From Polytrichum commune (taxonomy: Eukaryota; Streptophyta; Polytrichopsida; Polytrichales; Polytrichaceae): a stretch of 64,000 bases of DNA. The stretch covers positions 42,562,440 through 42,626,439 of the forward strand of contig OX485807.1 in NCBI GenBank assembly GCA_950295325.1, in the 5' to 3' direction. Of this stretch, positions 47,300-59,894 are shown one piece after another; position 1 is the stretch's first letter, and every line of letters starts with the position of its first letter. Under the pieces are notes generated by a model. It was not told where the DNA came from, did no database searches, and saw only the letters and a program-made list of their open reading frames with translations. Made by a program: the position numbers and the translations under genes.

Positions 47300-48130
47300 T
47301 GAGATTAAAAACAATTTCTAGTGTAGTAGGTATGTGTAACATACCTTGCTAATAGATCATAAAAACATATCATTTATTGAGTAAAGCTCACCTCCCAACC
47401 TAGAGACACACCTCAAAACATAATGTGTGTTCTCCTTCCCCTGAGCCATATTTATACATAGTAACTATGAGATACTTTTAGAAGTCTCAAGTCATTCTAT
47501 ACATAGACTTAAATCACTTAAATCACTTTTTCTTTCACTTTTATCTTTTAAGTATTTCTATGCTTAAATCACTTTTTCTTTTTCTTTTCATAGATAAGAA
47601 TCATCCAACTTCTCATCCTTCTCGTCCCTTGATTTCCCATTCATCCACGCTTCTTAGTCTTGAACGTTCATCCCTGCAATTTATTTCCATCCTCAACAGT
47701 ACGTTTCCCAATTAGTCCATTATAGTGTGGAGGGGACTCTATAATTCAAGAATAGTAATAGTATTCAATATAAAGGATGTCTAATTGAGTAACTTAAGTA
47801 TAAGATTTTCTTTTTCAAAAGTGGAATTCAAATGATATTGGGACAATGTTATAAATTTTTGTGACTTGGATTCGACCCATCGTAATGTCCATCATAAAGA
47901 AGCAACCTAAATTGCATGTACCAAATGTAGAAAATAAGTTAATGAACATAAATCCTTACTTTTTGTGACCAAGAAATAATCATTTTAAACATGTTTACTT
48001 GGTCTATAACTTTTGATCATCTTTCAAGAAGATTATTTTATGAAGAGAGCCACAAAGCTCAAGAGTATCATCATAGGTAGACAAAAAACCTAAAATGCAT
48101 AGTTTGTAATAAGGCAGGCCTTGCTTTATG
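47300..48130. other. AT-rich spacer; no gene seen
   Basis: No supported ORF. It replaces the 12.2-16.5 kb segment of the parent region in the colinear duplication. Confidence 0.5.
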
Positions 48131-48135
48131 GATCA

Positions 48136-48795
48136 TGTGTTCTATTTCCCCCAGTTCATAACCTTTATGAATGTTTTAGATTAACATTTACCCTGATTGG
48201 AACCTCTACTGCCAATCGTCCATTGTTTATGTCCTCTAGATGCCTTTATTGAAGACAACTCAATGTCTCCTCGTGAAGATATCCACCTAAAAATCTTAAA
48301 TACAATAAAGGCACATAGTTTCCCAAATATAACATCATCTTTGCTGGAAGATGAAAACATACCAAATGCAAATGCATTCGATTGGTGCTCTTTTGAGAGG
48401 TCCTTACAAGCCTAGTTACTTGATGTTTCAGTGGGCACTCCCAATTGTGTTTTATACAAAACCTATAATAGTATCAGATTCTATATTCTTAGCACATAGT
48501 CTAACCTCATAGTTACATGTGCCTTTATAAAGTCCATATGTAAACTATCTACAAGCCTTGCCAGTTCAACTCAAATATAGGTGCCCACTTAAGAAGAGTG
48601 ACGACATAAGACCAACATACCTTTGTTGGAGAGGGGGAATTATCATGTACATGCACAACTTCTCATTTATCCAAAATAAATGCCCTTAAACAATATGTAG
48701 CATGGGGGCTACTTTTAAATTTTAACTGGACATTGAAATTAACATCAAAGACCTCAAATTAGTCTACTCAAGATCATGTGAGATGAATCAGCACA
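48136..48795. repeat. duplicated block, copy of 16520-17165
   Basis: High identity over about 650 bp, same orientation (MEPLLPIVHCL relic at 48197). Confidence 0.75.
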
Positions 48796-48799
48796 TGAA

Positions 48800-49270
48800 T
48801 TAATGCTACCCACTAAGCTATGACACACTTGATTTTTGTGCTTGAAGTGGCCAAATTAGGAAGCAACATGTGGTTGTGAGGTGTTAACCAACTTGTATTG
48901 TGGGTATTCTATAATTAAAAAACAACTCCACAACATTTTATTTTACATGTCACCACTTTAGAGACATGACACAACCAATATTGGCATTAAACTTGGTTTT
49001 CATTGGCAAATGACTCATGTAGAATCCGCTAATGACGTTGTCCACTTACACAACATTGAACAACAAAAGAGTTCCCCTACACTTACACTACATTAGGAAG
49101 TAGGGAATCTTTGATTTTGGAACCTAGATCAACACTTTCCTCAACTCCGATTTCAACAATTTTAAATTCTTTGGTCGTGATTCGCAATTGCTAATGTGCT
49201 CAAGCTTCTAATGCTCGAATCCATAGATGGATGATTCCATAGAGCTAGAGGTGTCCACATTAGCCTCGTC
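48800..49270. repeat. dispersed repeat, copy at 55770-56240
   Basis: The two copies share a long series of segments: AATATTGGCATTAAACT, CCACTTACACAACATTGAA, GATTCGCAATTGCTAA and CTAGAGGTGTCC. Confidence 0.75.
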
Positions 49271-49319
49271 TACCTTACCCCTAGTCTAGTGCACCAATAG
49301 TGGTTATTCATCATTTTTG

Positions 49320-50110
49320 GTTTCACTACCTTACATGCCAGGGTCTTGGCCTATAATCACTCACCTAGAGTAGAGGCACCTATAACCGATCACTTAAGAG
49401 ATTTTACCCCAGATGTGGAGAAATATAAGGCAATGCAACATTATCCCATGTATGAAGATAGAAATCAAGAAGAATACAATTGTTTTCATATATTATTCCT
49501 TGAATTGAATTATTATGATTTTTTGAAGCCAAAAGTTGGCTTGAACATATTACTAATGTCTAGAGTATGCCATAACCGCTCATTCCTCCTCACTCTAGCA
49601 CTTAAAAGCATGACACATGTCATGGAATTATTGGTTCCAACCTCATTAAAATTTAATACCAACCATATCAAAATTTAATCCTAGCTTGATGGAGATTCTG
49701 GTACCCTATATATTGCTAATGGAGTCCTAATTAGCGATAGGTGCCTCCACTATAATATTAATCCGAGGTTAGTGTAGTAGCTTGGGAGCTATCAAGGCCG
49801 GTGTATGGCCACATGCACGGTTGTTTTGTCAAAAAGGTGATGGCAATTTTACACCACTAAGCATGTCATGTTCACTTACTTATGAGGGGTGGGCTTCATC
49901 CTTGGCCTCTTCATAGAAAAGAAGCACCCATAACCAATCATTTGAGAAATTATGCGCCAGCTCTGGAGAAGTATAAGGCGGTGTAATTTTTTCCCATGTA
50001 GGAAGATAGAAATAAGGAGGAATGCAATTTTTTGGGTAATTTTATCCTTAAACTAAAATTACTGTGAACTTTTGAAGCCAAAATTTGGCCTGAACTTATT
50101 ACCGATGTCT
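49320..50110 (+). pseudogene. two diverged copies of an unknown ORF fragment
   Basis: The frame 49346-49678 contains ITDHLRDFTPDVEKYKAMQH and EDRNQEEYN. A broken relative at about 49930-50110 reads TNHLRNYAPALEKYKAV with stops. The unit may come from an old transposon gene, but I do not recognise it. Confidence 0.45.
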
Positions 50111-51005
50111 AGACTTGCCATAATTGCTCATTTTAACTGTTCACTCCCCTTCCCTTTATCATTTTTCTTTTAATTTTTAATTTTTTAAAATGAGCGGTTA
50201 TGGCACATGTCCTAGTACTAGCACTCAATTTTTAAAAAATTAAAATATCATATAGTAAAATTATCATCACATTTCAAATCATATTGATATCTCCATGGTT
50301 GGGATTATCAATCTATTATATTATTCTAAAATCTAAGTATTTGAATATATTAAAGATGTTGGTGTAAACTGTTCTTTCGTACACATGTATGTATGTAAGT
50401 ATGCATAGAAAACATGAAAGTAGAGGGATCATAAATAAAATATTTGTAATCCCCTTAATTTAATTTATTAATATACATTATTAAAATTAGACAATGTTAT
50501 TAAAAACTCAAGCACTCAATTGATTGTTCTTATTCAATTCAATGATATGTCAACCCTACAAAATTATAATATTTTATGTTTACACCAATAAACAACGAGC
50601 CAAACCAACAACAATGTTTGGTTGATGTGGCAAATGTCACGGATGCATGACCACTTGAAGGTAAGAAGGTGAAAAATTCATGTTGATATCATCAAGCGCC
50701 ATGGCAATAAGAGCCATCCTAATCTGGAATCGGGGCATGCGACATTCCAAACCAATGTTGGTATGATATATGGGTGAATGCATCCAACAATCGACATCCA
50801 ATAATGGTATCTAAGAACCTTTCTGTGGGTATCAAAATTATAATATATGTCAAACATTGACATTTGATGGGTATGTTAGGGTGAGAAAATCTTTGTACGT
50901 CCGACTCATTATTTGGGTCAATATATACCATCCTAAACCATATTGATCCTAGAGCAATTTTTGTGTAGATATGAAGATTCTTGGGTGATGTATAGACTTG
51001 AATGG
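50111..51005. other. AT-rich intergenic DNA; nothing firm
   Basis: The minus-strand ORF 50719-51045 has no domain or splice support and partly overlaps a MITE. Confidence 0.5.
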
Positions 51006-51007
51006 TA

Positions 51008-51498
51008 CACCCTAAACTCCATAATATCAACCCCCATAATTTCACACACTCTCTGATAATTCAAAACCCTAGGGAATGGATGTTCGTAGTTTAAATCTCA
51101 CTCCTTATTGTCACATTTCTCTCCCTTATATCACGAAATTTGTCATTAATGCAAACCACCAAAGAAGTCAACCCACACCCTCGCATTGTGCCATGTGTCA
51201 ACATGTGAAGAGTCACCTCCTTATTCTTTTTTTCTTTTCTTTTTTCTTCTCATGCCACTTGTTGAATGTTGGTGCATGTGTCCACCACATCACCCAGGAA
51301 GGCCAAGTGGAGTAGACCACATAGCGTAGGTGACAGGAACATGAATACAAATTGTCCTCACATCTCCTTTGTGTTATTCCATAATGTCACATGCTACACT
51401 AATTCTATAATATCATGGATCCATGTTAACACTACAAAACTCCGTAATATCACGTGCACTTTGGTTGCCACATGTGTGATACTACGGAGTTTAGAGTG
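51008..51498. mobile_element. TA-flanked MITE-like element, 491 bp
   Basis: TA lies on both sides (51006-51007, 51499-51500). The left end CACCCTAAACTCCATAATAT pairs with the right end (reverse complement CACTCTAAACTCCGTAGTAT). ATAATATCA and TAATGTCAC segments repeat inside. It is Tc1/mariner- or Stowaway-like by target site. It lies about 540 bp upstream of the PRCC-family ATG. Confidence 0.7.
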
Positions 51499-51991
51499 TA
51501 TTTAAAACAAAAGTTCCGTCAGATACCCAGACCCTAAATTCGTATTAAAAAAAGTGAAAATTTCTCATAATAGATACCCGAATGGTCACTTGTTCGGCCA
51601 TGATCATCGTTGTCTCGATGGCACGTTAATGGAATTCGAGACCCATTTGAGAGATGGGAGCTGCTCATCACGCTTGTTTACTTACGAACAGTGCAATTTG
51701 CGTGGAGGAATATACAGATTGAAGGATTTGTGACAGGTTTGGATTGGCAAACATCCGATTGGAAGAGATCGTCATCGATTTCCACAAGGATTGGGCCCAA
51801 CCACAGTGAGTTGTGAACAACAGAATTGCTAGGGTTCGAGCGAGTAGAAAGGCGAGGGGTGATAATCCGAAGGATGCGTGGCGAGGGTTGGATAGCCAGA
51901 GCGGGTAACTTAGGTCATATTCAATTCTCATCAAAGATTGAGATTATTGAGTGCGTTAGAGAGACAGAGAGAGGGTTTACTGAGAACATCC

Positions 51992-52004
51992 TTTAGGGTT
52001 TAGG
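51992..52004 (+). promoter_or_regulatory. telo-box in the 5' leader of the PRCC-family gene
   Basis: TTTAGGGTTTAGG lies about 40 bp before the ATG. Telo-boxes (AAACCCTA) are frequent near transcription starts of plant ribosomal and RNA-processing genes. Confidence 0.6.
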
Positions 52005-52040
52005 TTGCGACTCTGTGTTGTTCGTATAATCTTGTGAGAG

Positions 52041-54572
52041 ATGGACTCTCTTCTTGCAAGTTACGGTAGTGATGAGGACAAAGACAATGAGGAAGCATCC
52101 GAGGTGGTAGCACCCGAAATTCCCCGAAAGCTCTCCCTGTTCGGTCGCCTTCCACCTCCAAAGAAATCTGGAAACTCTAACCCTAACTCTTCGGGGCCAT
52201 CATCACCACCATCTTTTTCTTCTTCAACTTCTTCGACGCCGTCTTTGTTCGCCAAGCTCCCTCCCCCGAAACTTGAACCGAAATTGGAACCGAAATTGGA
52301 GATTGAAGCTCATCCTTCTGTATCATCGAGGCCTTCGTTGTTCGGAGCACTTCCACCTCCCAAGCTTGAACCCGGCCTTGCAAACCCTAAAACCAAGAAG
52401 CAGACAATTTCATTCCGACCACCGGTGGACATCTCTGTTCTTGATGATGAGGATGACTGGGAGCCATCTAAAAAGAAGAGGGCTAAACCTGAACCAAGCT
52501 CAAATGTGGGAAATGTGGGAGGAGGAGGTGGTTTAAGTGCTCTTTTACCACCACCGAAGCATACATTGGGTGTAGGCGCATCTTTAGGAAGTGGTAGCAC
52601 TTCTGGCACTTCACAGCGTGCAGCTGTTGCTGTTGATGTTGATAAAGCAGGCGTTCAGGATGTGGAATTGGATGTGAAACCTCAAGTTGCCCATGCAAAG
52701 ACACCTGCAGCAGCCATTGATAACCGAGCGGAATCATCATCTGCGTTTCAGGGCCAAATGCAGTATGATAATTCTGCATATGCTGTGGACAATAGTTCTG
52801 CATTTCCTCCTCAGGTGTGCAATAACATCTTAAACCCTGTTTCTTGCTCGTGTTTGCAAAAGTGAAAATTTTCTCAACACTCCCTCCCTTCTAGTTATGT
52901 GTTCTGGATTGGTGACTGCAAAAGAGAAGCAATGCCTCAAATTTTGCTCCAAAGAAATTGTGGATATAATCCTGGAAGTGTTCCCCAAATTTCTCAAGAG
53001 AGTTAGCGAGAGCTATCTGAATTTTGGTCCAAAGATTGTGGATATAATCCTGGAAGTGGTCCCCATATTCTTTAAGAGAGTTAGAGAGAACTATCTGAAG
53101 ACTGTGCAATAACATCTTACTCTGTTTTTTTGGTCTTGTTTACACATGTTGCTCAACACTCCCTCCCTCTTAATTTTCTAATCTGGATTGGTGACTGCAA
53201 AACAGAAGCATTGCCCCAAATTTTGGTTTAAAGACATTGTGGGTATAATCCTTGAAGTGGTTTTTAAATTCTTCAAGAGTTAGAGAGAGTTATCTGAAGA
53301 TTGTGGAGGTAGTGTTAGCACTTTAGAAAGAAATTAAGGGGGCTGCAGAATGTGTAGTGAGTGGTTGCTTGTGAACAGATCCTAAGACATTGTGGGTTAA
53401 TCCTGAAAGTGGTCCCCAAATTCTTCAAGACCTAAGCTATTTGATGGTTCTAGAGGTAGTGGAAGCACTTCAAAAAGAAATGAAGGGGCTGCAGTATGTC
53501 TGGTGAGTGGTTGCTTGTGAATAGATCCAAAGACATTATGGTCATAATCCTGGAAATGATTTGCAAAATTTTCAAGAGTTTAGAGTTATCTGAAGATTGT
53601 GGAGGTAGTCGTAGCACTTTAGAAAGAAACAAAGGTGGCTACAGAATGTGTAGAGTTTTAGTAAAGGGTTGATATCTGGAAGGTGCTCTTAAAGTTTGAA
53701 TGGTTCTAGTACTGAATTTTTTTTCAAGCACATACTTTGATTTGTCATACATGTTGAGGCCAAGCTGTTTTGGCAAATTAATGAGAATTTGTGGTTTACC
53801 AGGTTCAGTACACGAATGAGCCGTATGGATGGGCAGCACCCCAAGGAGCATACGCAGCACCCCAGGAGCCCTACAGGACAAGCCACCAATATGAAGAGCA
53901 AAATTGGCAGCAACAAGCGAGTGCAGCAGCTTATACAAATTACTCAACCCCTGCTGCAGCTCCTGTTGTTCCTGAAGATCCACTTGCACAAGTTCTGCAA
54001 GCAGAGCGGCGAAGAGGGAGGGAGGACAGAATGCCAGCTCCTACTGTGGTGGAGGTCAAACAAGCTGATTTGACAGGTTCTAAATTGCGGGAAGATCAAT
54101 TGCGGACGACTGGCATAGCATTTGGACCATCTTACCAGGTAAGAGTCTGCAGTCTTCATCTGAAAGGAAGTGCTTGGGGGAAGGTTTTTGGAAAGAACAT
54201 ACCGATGGGTGTATGGCTTTCATTTAAGAATGGCACAGTGGAATCTTTATTATGGCAATACCTCTTGAGGTATCTTGGGTGTGAGTTTAAGCAGAATTCG
54301 AATTGAAGCAGTAGAATAATCTCAGCATGGAATTTGATGCCTCCAAACTGATTGACAAAGATATTTATCCCATAAGTTTTGTTCATTTGTTCTTCTTTTG
54401 CCTTTTGCAGCCAGTTTCCTCAAGTAAAGACAAGCCATCCAAGATACATCGAAGGAAGCACCAGATTGGATCTCTATTGCATGATGCAAAGGCAAGAGAG
54501 ATGGAGCTAATGGAGCGGCGAGCCAGAGGTAGCCTGACAAAGGCTGAAACACAAGCTAAATATGGCTGGTAG
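52041..54572 (+). CDS. PRCC-like: PRCC-family protein (proline-rich, PRCC C-terminal domain)
   Basis: Exons are 52041-52814, 53803-54138 and 54411-54572, all phase 0 with clean GT..AG borders, giving 423 residues. The protein starts MDSLLASYGSDEDKDNEEA, followed by the repeated SLFGRLPPPK, SLFAKLPPPK and SLFGALPPPK motifs and an acidic LDDEDDWEPSKKKRAKP patch. The middle is Gln/Ala/Tyr rich. The C-terminal third has QADLTGSKLREDQLRTTGIA and ends RKHQIGSLLHDAKAREMELM and ETQAKYGW, the signature end of the PRCC domain. Human PRCC is nuclear and linked to pre-mRNA splicing and MAD2B; a nuclear RNA-processing role here is inferred. Length and motif order suggest an intact gene. A telo-box lies in the leader. 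Intron 1 holds tandem repeats. Confidence 0.9.
52895..53640. repeat. degenerate tandem repeats in intron 1 of the PRCC-family gene
   Basis: Units share CTGGATTGGTGACTGCAAAA, TGGATATAATCCTGGAAGTG, CCCCAAATTCTT(T/C)AAGAG and TTATCTGAAGA. There are about five partial units, apparently made by repeated duplication around an older exon-exon-like segment. Confidence 0.7.
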
Positions 54573-55760
54573 GGCAAGATAATTGTGTATAACTGACATG
54601 AAATTGCCACCAGTTCTTGCTCCTGTCCTTCATTGAACCCATCTAATATAGCTTCTGTAGCAAATGTGAACCTAGTTCTCAAGGAGTGGGTTGTTTGTCC
54701 ACTGTTATTTTCTTGTCTTTCCAGTGTTGCAGAGGCAGTAAGGAACCTTGATAGACAACCACTATGAGTACAGTTTCAGTGATGACTGCAAGTGCAGATG
54801 AAATAGGCTCAGATGAAGCATGTACTGGCAAAAGCTGAATTGTAGCTAATCGGCGAGTCAAGATGATCTACAAATGAAGATTGGAGAGGGAAGCTTTTAT
54901 GTGCAGCTTGCACATCTCAAAATTGGTGGTCTGTAACTGACTTTGTCTACTTAGTACTCAAAGCAAGCATCTCCGTCATCTTTGTATAGAGGTGTTCCAT
55001 TAGCTGCTGGATTCTTGATTCTGTAAGTAGACTTGTTCTTGTTCTCGTTCTTATTTTTGCTTCTCTGAATCTTTTGTACACATCTACTAACAAGAGTTAC
55101 GAAGTAGAAACGTGGACCGCATCATTGACCCTTGAATGTTTTCGCTCATGGCGGGTGGCTGAAACCCAAGGCCTTAACCCGGAACTCACAGGAACTCCGA
55201 GGTTAAGCTGGCTTTGGCCAGAATTGATTTCAGTAGACTATTTTGTTGGACTGAAGGAGTCTCTATGGATGTAGAAAATCTACAACTCTGAATTCTTCGA
55301 ATTGTTAGTAGATCAACATCAAAAGTAATGATACCTCTTACAAGATTTCCAACTTCAAAAATCTGGAGCATGCAGATTGGAAACAACCACAAAAGACCAA
55401 GTTTGTCCCTGATGTCAACAGGCCATTCTTGTTCCCTAGCTGTCAGGAGCACATGCATGTTGACACTCAAGAATGTACAAAATGATGAAATAGGTCTTCT
55501 GTTTTATGGATGTTCATATTTGATTCAAGCATGTTCTTGTTGCAAGTGTGCAAGTTACTATTTCAGAAGTTTAAGTTCCTATTAAGGTATATGAGGCTAA
55601 TTTGTTTAGCTTCCTTAATTGAACACCTATTTTTGGCTCCTAATTGGTAGTACAGTCACTTTAATTCGGTGGGTGAGTAATACATGGTGATTAGGTGTTG
55701 TCTTGATGATATTTGGGTTAGTTATTACCATGGCAAAAGTCAAACTACACACACCATCCT
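54573..55760. other. downstream region of the PRCC-family gene; 3' UTR and spacer
   Basis: The 3' UTR probably begins at 54573. A possible UTR intron ends at about 54723 (TTTCCAG). No other ORF is supported. Confidence 0.4.
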
Positions 55761-55769
55761 CCATAATGA

Positions 55770-56720
55770 GGAGTGCTATTCACCGAGCTATGACATGCTT
55801 GATTCTTATGCCTGAGGTGGCCAAATTAGGAGGCGGCATGTGGCTGAGGTGTAGACCAACTTGTATTGTGGATGTTCTATAATGCAAAAACAACTTGGCA
55901 ACATTTTATCTTACATGTGAACACTTTCGAGACAGTGACAACCAATATTGGCATTAAACTAGGTTTACATTGGCAAATGACCCATGTAGGATCTGCTAAT
56001 GATGTTGTCCACTTACACAACATTGAATGACAAAAGAGTTCCCCCCATAACACCACATTGAGAAGTAGAGAACCTTTGATCTTGTAGCCTAGAACAACAC
56101 CTTCCTCAACTCGGAATTCAATGATTTCAAATTCTTTGATCTTGATTCGCAATTGCTAACGTGCTCAAGATTCTAATGCTCAAATCCATCGGATGGATGA
56201 TTCTACAATGCTAGAGGTGTCCGTATTAGCATCATCTACATTATTTACAAGGCACAACATCACAATTATTAATATGCATGCAATGAAATAATGTAAAAAG
56301 CTTGACTATAAACTCGATCATGCACCTCAAACAAACATGTGTCATTCGAGAAACTTTTCTCTCTACACCCACTTCTCATCAGATATGTAACGCATAATCA
56401 GTGCAAGATGGTTAGCAAATCCAAAGATTGTGCATGCAGACATTTGCCTCATAATTTTCGGAGCTCATATGAGTATCTTCTATATTATCAAAGTGAAGAT
56501 CCTCAGACTCATTTAAGTTATATAGAGGTCCCCCCAATCATGTTGACTATTGAGCCTAATTTGGTTAGCATATTTGGAGTGCATAGTCCAATCTCTTTTG
56601 GACACTTTTTTTGGGTGTCCGTCTTAGATCCACACAGAACCACATACCATTCAAATATAGGTGTCCAGATTGTTGTGTTAGAATTAGGCACGTCCACCTT
56701 ATAATCAAATTTATTGATTC
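55770..56720. repeat. dispersed repeats shared with 48800-49270 and 19650-19880
   Basis: 55770-56240 matches 48800-49270, and 56520-56720 matches 19650-19880. No gene is seen up to about 57140. Confidence 0.65.
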
Positions 56721-57230
56721 AAAGTTAACAATTCCTACAGTTCTGAAAGTCGCACTAAAAGCAATAAAGGCCAAGGTAGGATCTGATTTCCATCCTTCTT
56801 AAGATTTCAACATATTTCAACAGGACGCTAGTATATGTTTTCCATGAGGGCATCCTCCACGAGATAGGATGGATTTACATATGATGCAATTGTGACGTAT
56901 CTGTGCACAAACTTCTGGAAGATCCACAACTTGTGGTGACTTCAGAAAAACAGCATCCAATGAGCACTATGCATGGATTCCAGAATTGTACTTGAACCAT
57001 ACAATCCCAAACCTTGAGGACAATAAACTGTAGGAGAAATAGCAAAATTGTAAGAGAAACTAAAAATAAGCAGATCATACTTCCGACTCAGATTGGGTAT
57101 GCTCTGTAAGTATTTATCACATCCATGGAAGGGTACAAATATTAAAGAATAGACCTTCCATTCTACAACAGGGTGCAAATCACTTCTTTGGTGAAGGACT
57201 ATTTAGAAAGAGTAAATTTTTTAAACTTAC

Positions 57231-58664
57231 AATTGCAGTAATTGCAGCGATTAAGGATTGGGAGGATGCAGTGGCCCCAAGCAGATAATCAGCCTTCTCT
57301 TCAAGGGCAACATGTACTAGTCTTCTAAGCTCCATGTGTTTGTCACATGAGAACCCTGCTTACTTAACCTTCTCTCATTCATAGGAGAGATTTCCAAGTC
57401 TACCATCGATGTTCTTCACAAAGCAATGCTTCACTTCTTCTCTACTTTCCTTTCCAACCTCCTCTTCTGCAATATTGATACAACCAACATAATCATCATC
57501 ACCACATTTTGCATGCCATCATCATGCAAGCATAAAACCAGTTCTTCGTTCTGCTTTCATCCCTCAGGACAGCTCATACTGAGCATGTGGCAAGAGACCA
57601 AGAGGGATAACAGTAGTAAACAAGAACAAAACATTTTCTCCAAAATTTTGTAATTAACCAAGAATTACCTTCATATCAGCAAGCATTTGAGGCATCTTCT
57701 GCATGAGTTCCACAGTTCGTGCACGCCTGGAAATGGAAGTAACTAGATGTGAGTCCACATATTATATGTGTTAGCTCGTCATAAATGCACATTGTGTTTT
57801 GCAAACCACAAATATACAAATCATTCCTCCTACTTACACATAATCAAAAGCAAATGATTCTGAGAACATATACAGCGGTAACAGGTTTACTAAAAATCAC
57901 TTGTAAAAATTTGAACCAACAACACTTTATAAACCACTATTGTGGAGCATATACAGGACACATCACAAACTTCTAAATTCATATATCAACACTATTTCAC
58001 ATTGCTTCAACCAGATCAATACCTACCAAACCTAGGGTTGCAAATTTGACATTTTGTTTCTACGCTTTGTAGTTGCAAAACCTTGTAAAAGGTTGAATGA
58101 TAAGTTCAATTGATGTTGAATGAATCACTAGCTAGCTCTTAGGTTTGCACTGGAAAGATACTTAACCCTGGAGTGCATGTACCAACATTGACTGACTCAT
58201 CATTAAACAGTATTCAATTGCATTTTGTGATGCAATTCCAGTTGACTTACTTGAGTGCAGCTTCCCGATCGACTTTGTGACCTTTAATCTTGGTCTTCTC
58301 AGGTCTTCGCGGAGCATCATAGGGCCACTCACTACAACACAGCAACTATCGAAATGAAAAACTGAAATCTTAAACAATCAATTACGAGCAGGTACTCAAA
58401 AGAGTTCAGGGTTCAGGATTTTAGGGTTCAGAATTCAGGGTTTTAGGGCTTTGGGTTTAAGGACAACTCAAAAATGTAAAAGGAAAGATCTATAGAAAGA
58501 TTTTGAAGTCGACTATACCCGCCAGCGAGAAGAGTTTCTTTCCGGATTTTGGCACGGTGACGAGCACTGATCATCGAAGGAGTCCATCGCCCTTTCGTCC
58601 AGTAGCCGTGCACACCCTTTGCAAGCTCACCGGCCCATTTCGCTAACCCTGATGCCATTGCCAA
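57231..58664 (-). CDS. mitochondrial large-subunit ribosomal protein-like (mL59-like plant type)
   Basis: Exon 1 (58664-58519) starts MAMASGLAKWAGELAKGVHG and continues YWTKGRWTPSMISARHRAKI. Exon 2 (58331-58251) gives GEWPYDAPRRPEKTKIKGHK. Exon 3 (57726-57669) gives RARTVELMQKMPQMLADMK. Phases agree and borders are GT..AG. This matches my memory of the small plant protein annotated as a 39S ribosomal protein (Arabidopsis At5g39600 type), a basic mitoribosomal subunit. The last exon is unclear: either a short exon near 57357-57318 ending in TAG, or an exon at 57231 to about 57335 (ELRRLVHVALEEKADYLLGA) before a GTAAGT donor with more exons beyond, or read-through to an early stop. A telo-box and a G-box lie upstream. 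Part of the gene was copied to 28.8-30.7 kb. Confidence 0.7.
58398..58460 (-). promoter_or_regulatory. cluster of telo-box-like AACCCT motifs in intron 1
   Basis: On the gene strand the start of intron 1 reads AAACCC, AAAACCCTGAATTC, GAACCCTAAAATCC and GAACCCTGAACTC. This resembles degenerate telomere-type repeats or a telo-box cluster. Confidence 0.5.
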
Positions 58665-58975
58665 AATTCTAAAGAAGGTAAATTAGAATTTTCTTCAAAT
58701 GAACATGTACGAAGGCCTCTTCCTCATATGCCTCTTGAATCCCCAAGCTTCTTAATCCTTGAACCTTGGAGAATCAGTTATTCAATGCCATATCCACGCA
58801 CACACTGCAATGGTGATCAATAAGCTCCTCATTTACACGAGATTCGGTAGAGGAAATCAACCAAAGAATGTCTCAATCACAGATTCTCTACAAGCCTCTA
58901 CAAATCTGAGCGCCGAATGTGGAAATCTAGAGCTTCGCAGTAGCCGGTGTTTGATCGATGATTCACGGCGGAAGG

Positions 58976-59000
58976 GGTTTAGGGTTTGTATTCCACGTGG
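58976..59000. promoter_or_regulatory. telo-box and palindromic G-box upstream of the mitoribosomal protein gene
   Basis: GGTTTAGGGTTT (58976-58987) is followed by CCACGTGG (58993-59000), about 315-335 bp upstream of the minus-strand ATG. Both are known plant promoter motifs. Function here is inferred from position. Confidence 0.5.
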
Positions 59001-59550
59001 CATCATTTAATTGGCTCAGAAAATATGTTCCTGTAGCCCATTTAAGGTAGATGGGCGTTATTTGATAACCTTTTGCTGTTTGCTGCCCACTTTATAGTTG
59101 GGGCGGGATTGAGGGTCAGCCCAAACTCTAAAAATTTGGCCCCATAAGATCGCTTAGTTTCTTCAAATCTGGTTCAAGGGTTTTAAATTAGGGTTGGGTC
59201 TGAATACCCACTCATCCCATGTGGTGTCTTAGGTGGCATAATTTGGCGGCAAACCTTTGGGTCAGCTTGAAGAAATCAAGATGAGCTTTTCCATGGCCCG
59301 AACTCTCAACATGGGGCAGATTGCGCTCATCCGTTGGAAAATGAACATCTCTACTATTGGTCCATAAAATGTTAATTCTCTTCACTGCACTTTCCCCTCA
59401 AGAACATCGGGACCTAAAATAGGGCCTCATCACTTTACATGTGATAAGGTTGGGCCCGCAAAAAGTTGATGTAGTTGGGCCAGATTTAGGGCTCATTTGC
59501 ACATGAATTGGGCCAATGCTCGGGAGGTCCCAAGCCATGTATAAGTGGGC
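59001..59550. other. intergenic; nothing recognised
   Basis: No supported ORF. Confidence 0.5.
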
Positions 59551-59554
59551 CTAA

Positions 59555-59891
59555 GGGCCACTTCACACACAAGCCAAGGTCTATGACCATGAAATTGTGA
59601 GGGCCCTTGATACTCATCCAAAGGCCGTATCGCTTACACAATGTGCTAAATTTTGCGTTAGGCCTACCTATTGGAGGTGGGCCTGACACAAATCCAACAT
59701 ACCATAAAATACTATTTATAATATGCCGTGTAGGAATCCATGTAGACTTTTCATCCATGATAATTTCTTTGGGCCCTTAGGCCTCCACCTTCTAGTGTGA
59801 AGTGAACTTGGACAGTCTCGGCTTTTTCAATCAATGAGAGATCTTAGAATGCAATGACCACATGCCTTCAATCTTGTGTGTGAAGTGGCCC
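59555..59891. mobile_element. Tourist-like MITE, 337 bp
   Basis: TAA lies on both sides (59552-59554, 59892-59894). The ends GGGCCACTTCACACACAAG and its exact reverse complement form the terminal inverted repeat. Confidence 0.85.
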
Positions 59892-59894
59892 TAA

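Noticed and set aside
50719-51045. 108-residue minus-strand ORF, considered as a retrotransposon relic
   Set aside because: No reverse transcriptase, integrase or protease motif; it overlaps a MITE end.
57426-57653. 75-residue plus-strand ORF present in both duplicated blocks
   Set aside because: It lies antisense to intron sequence and is conserved only because the block is duplicated.
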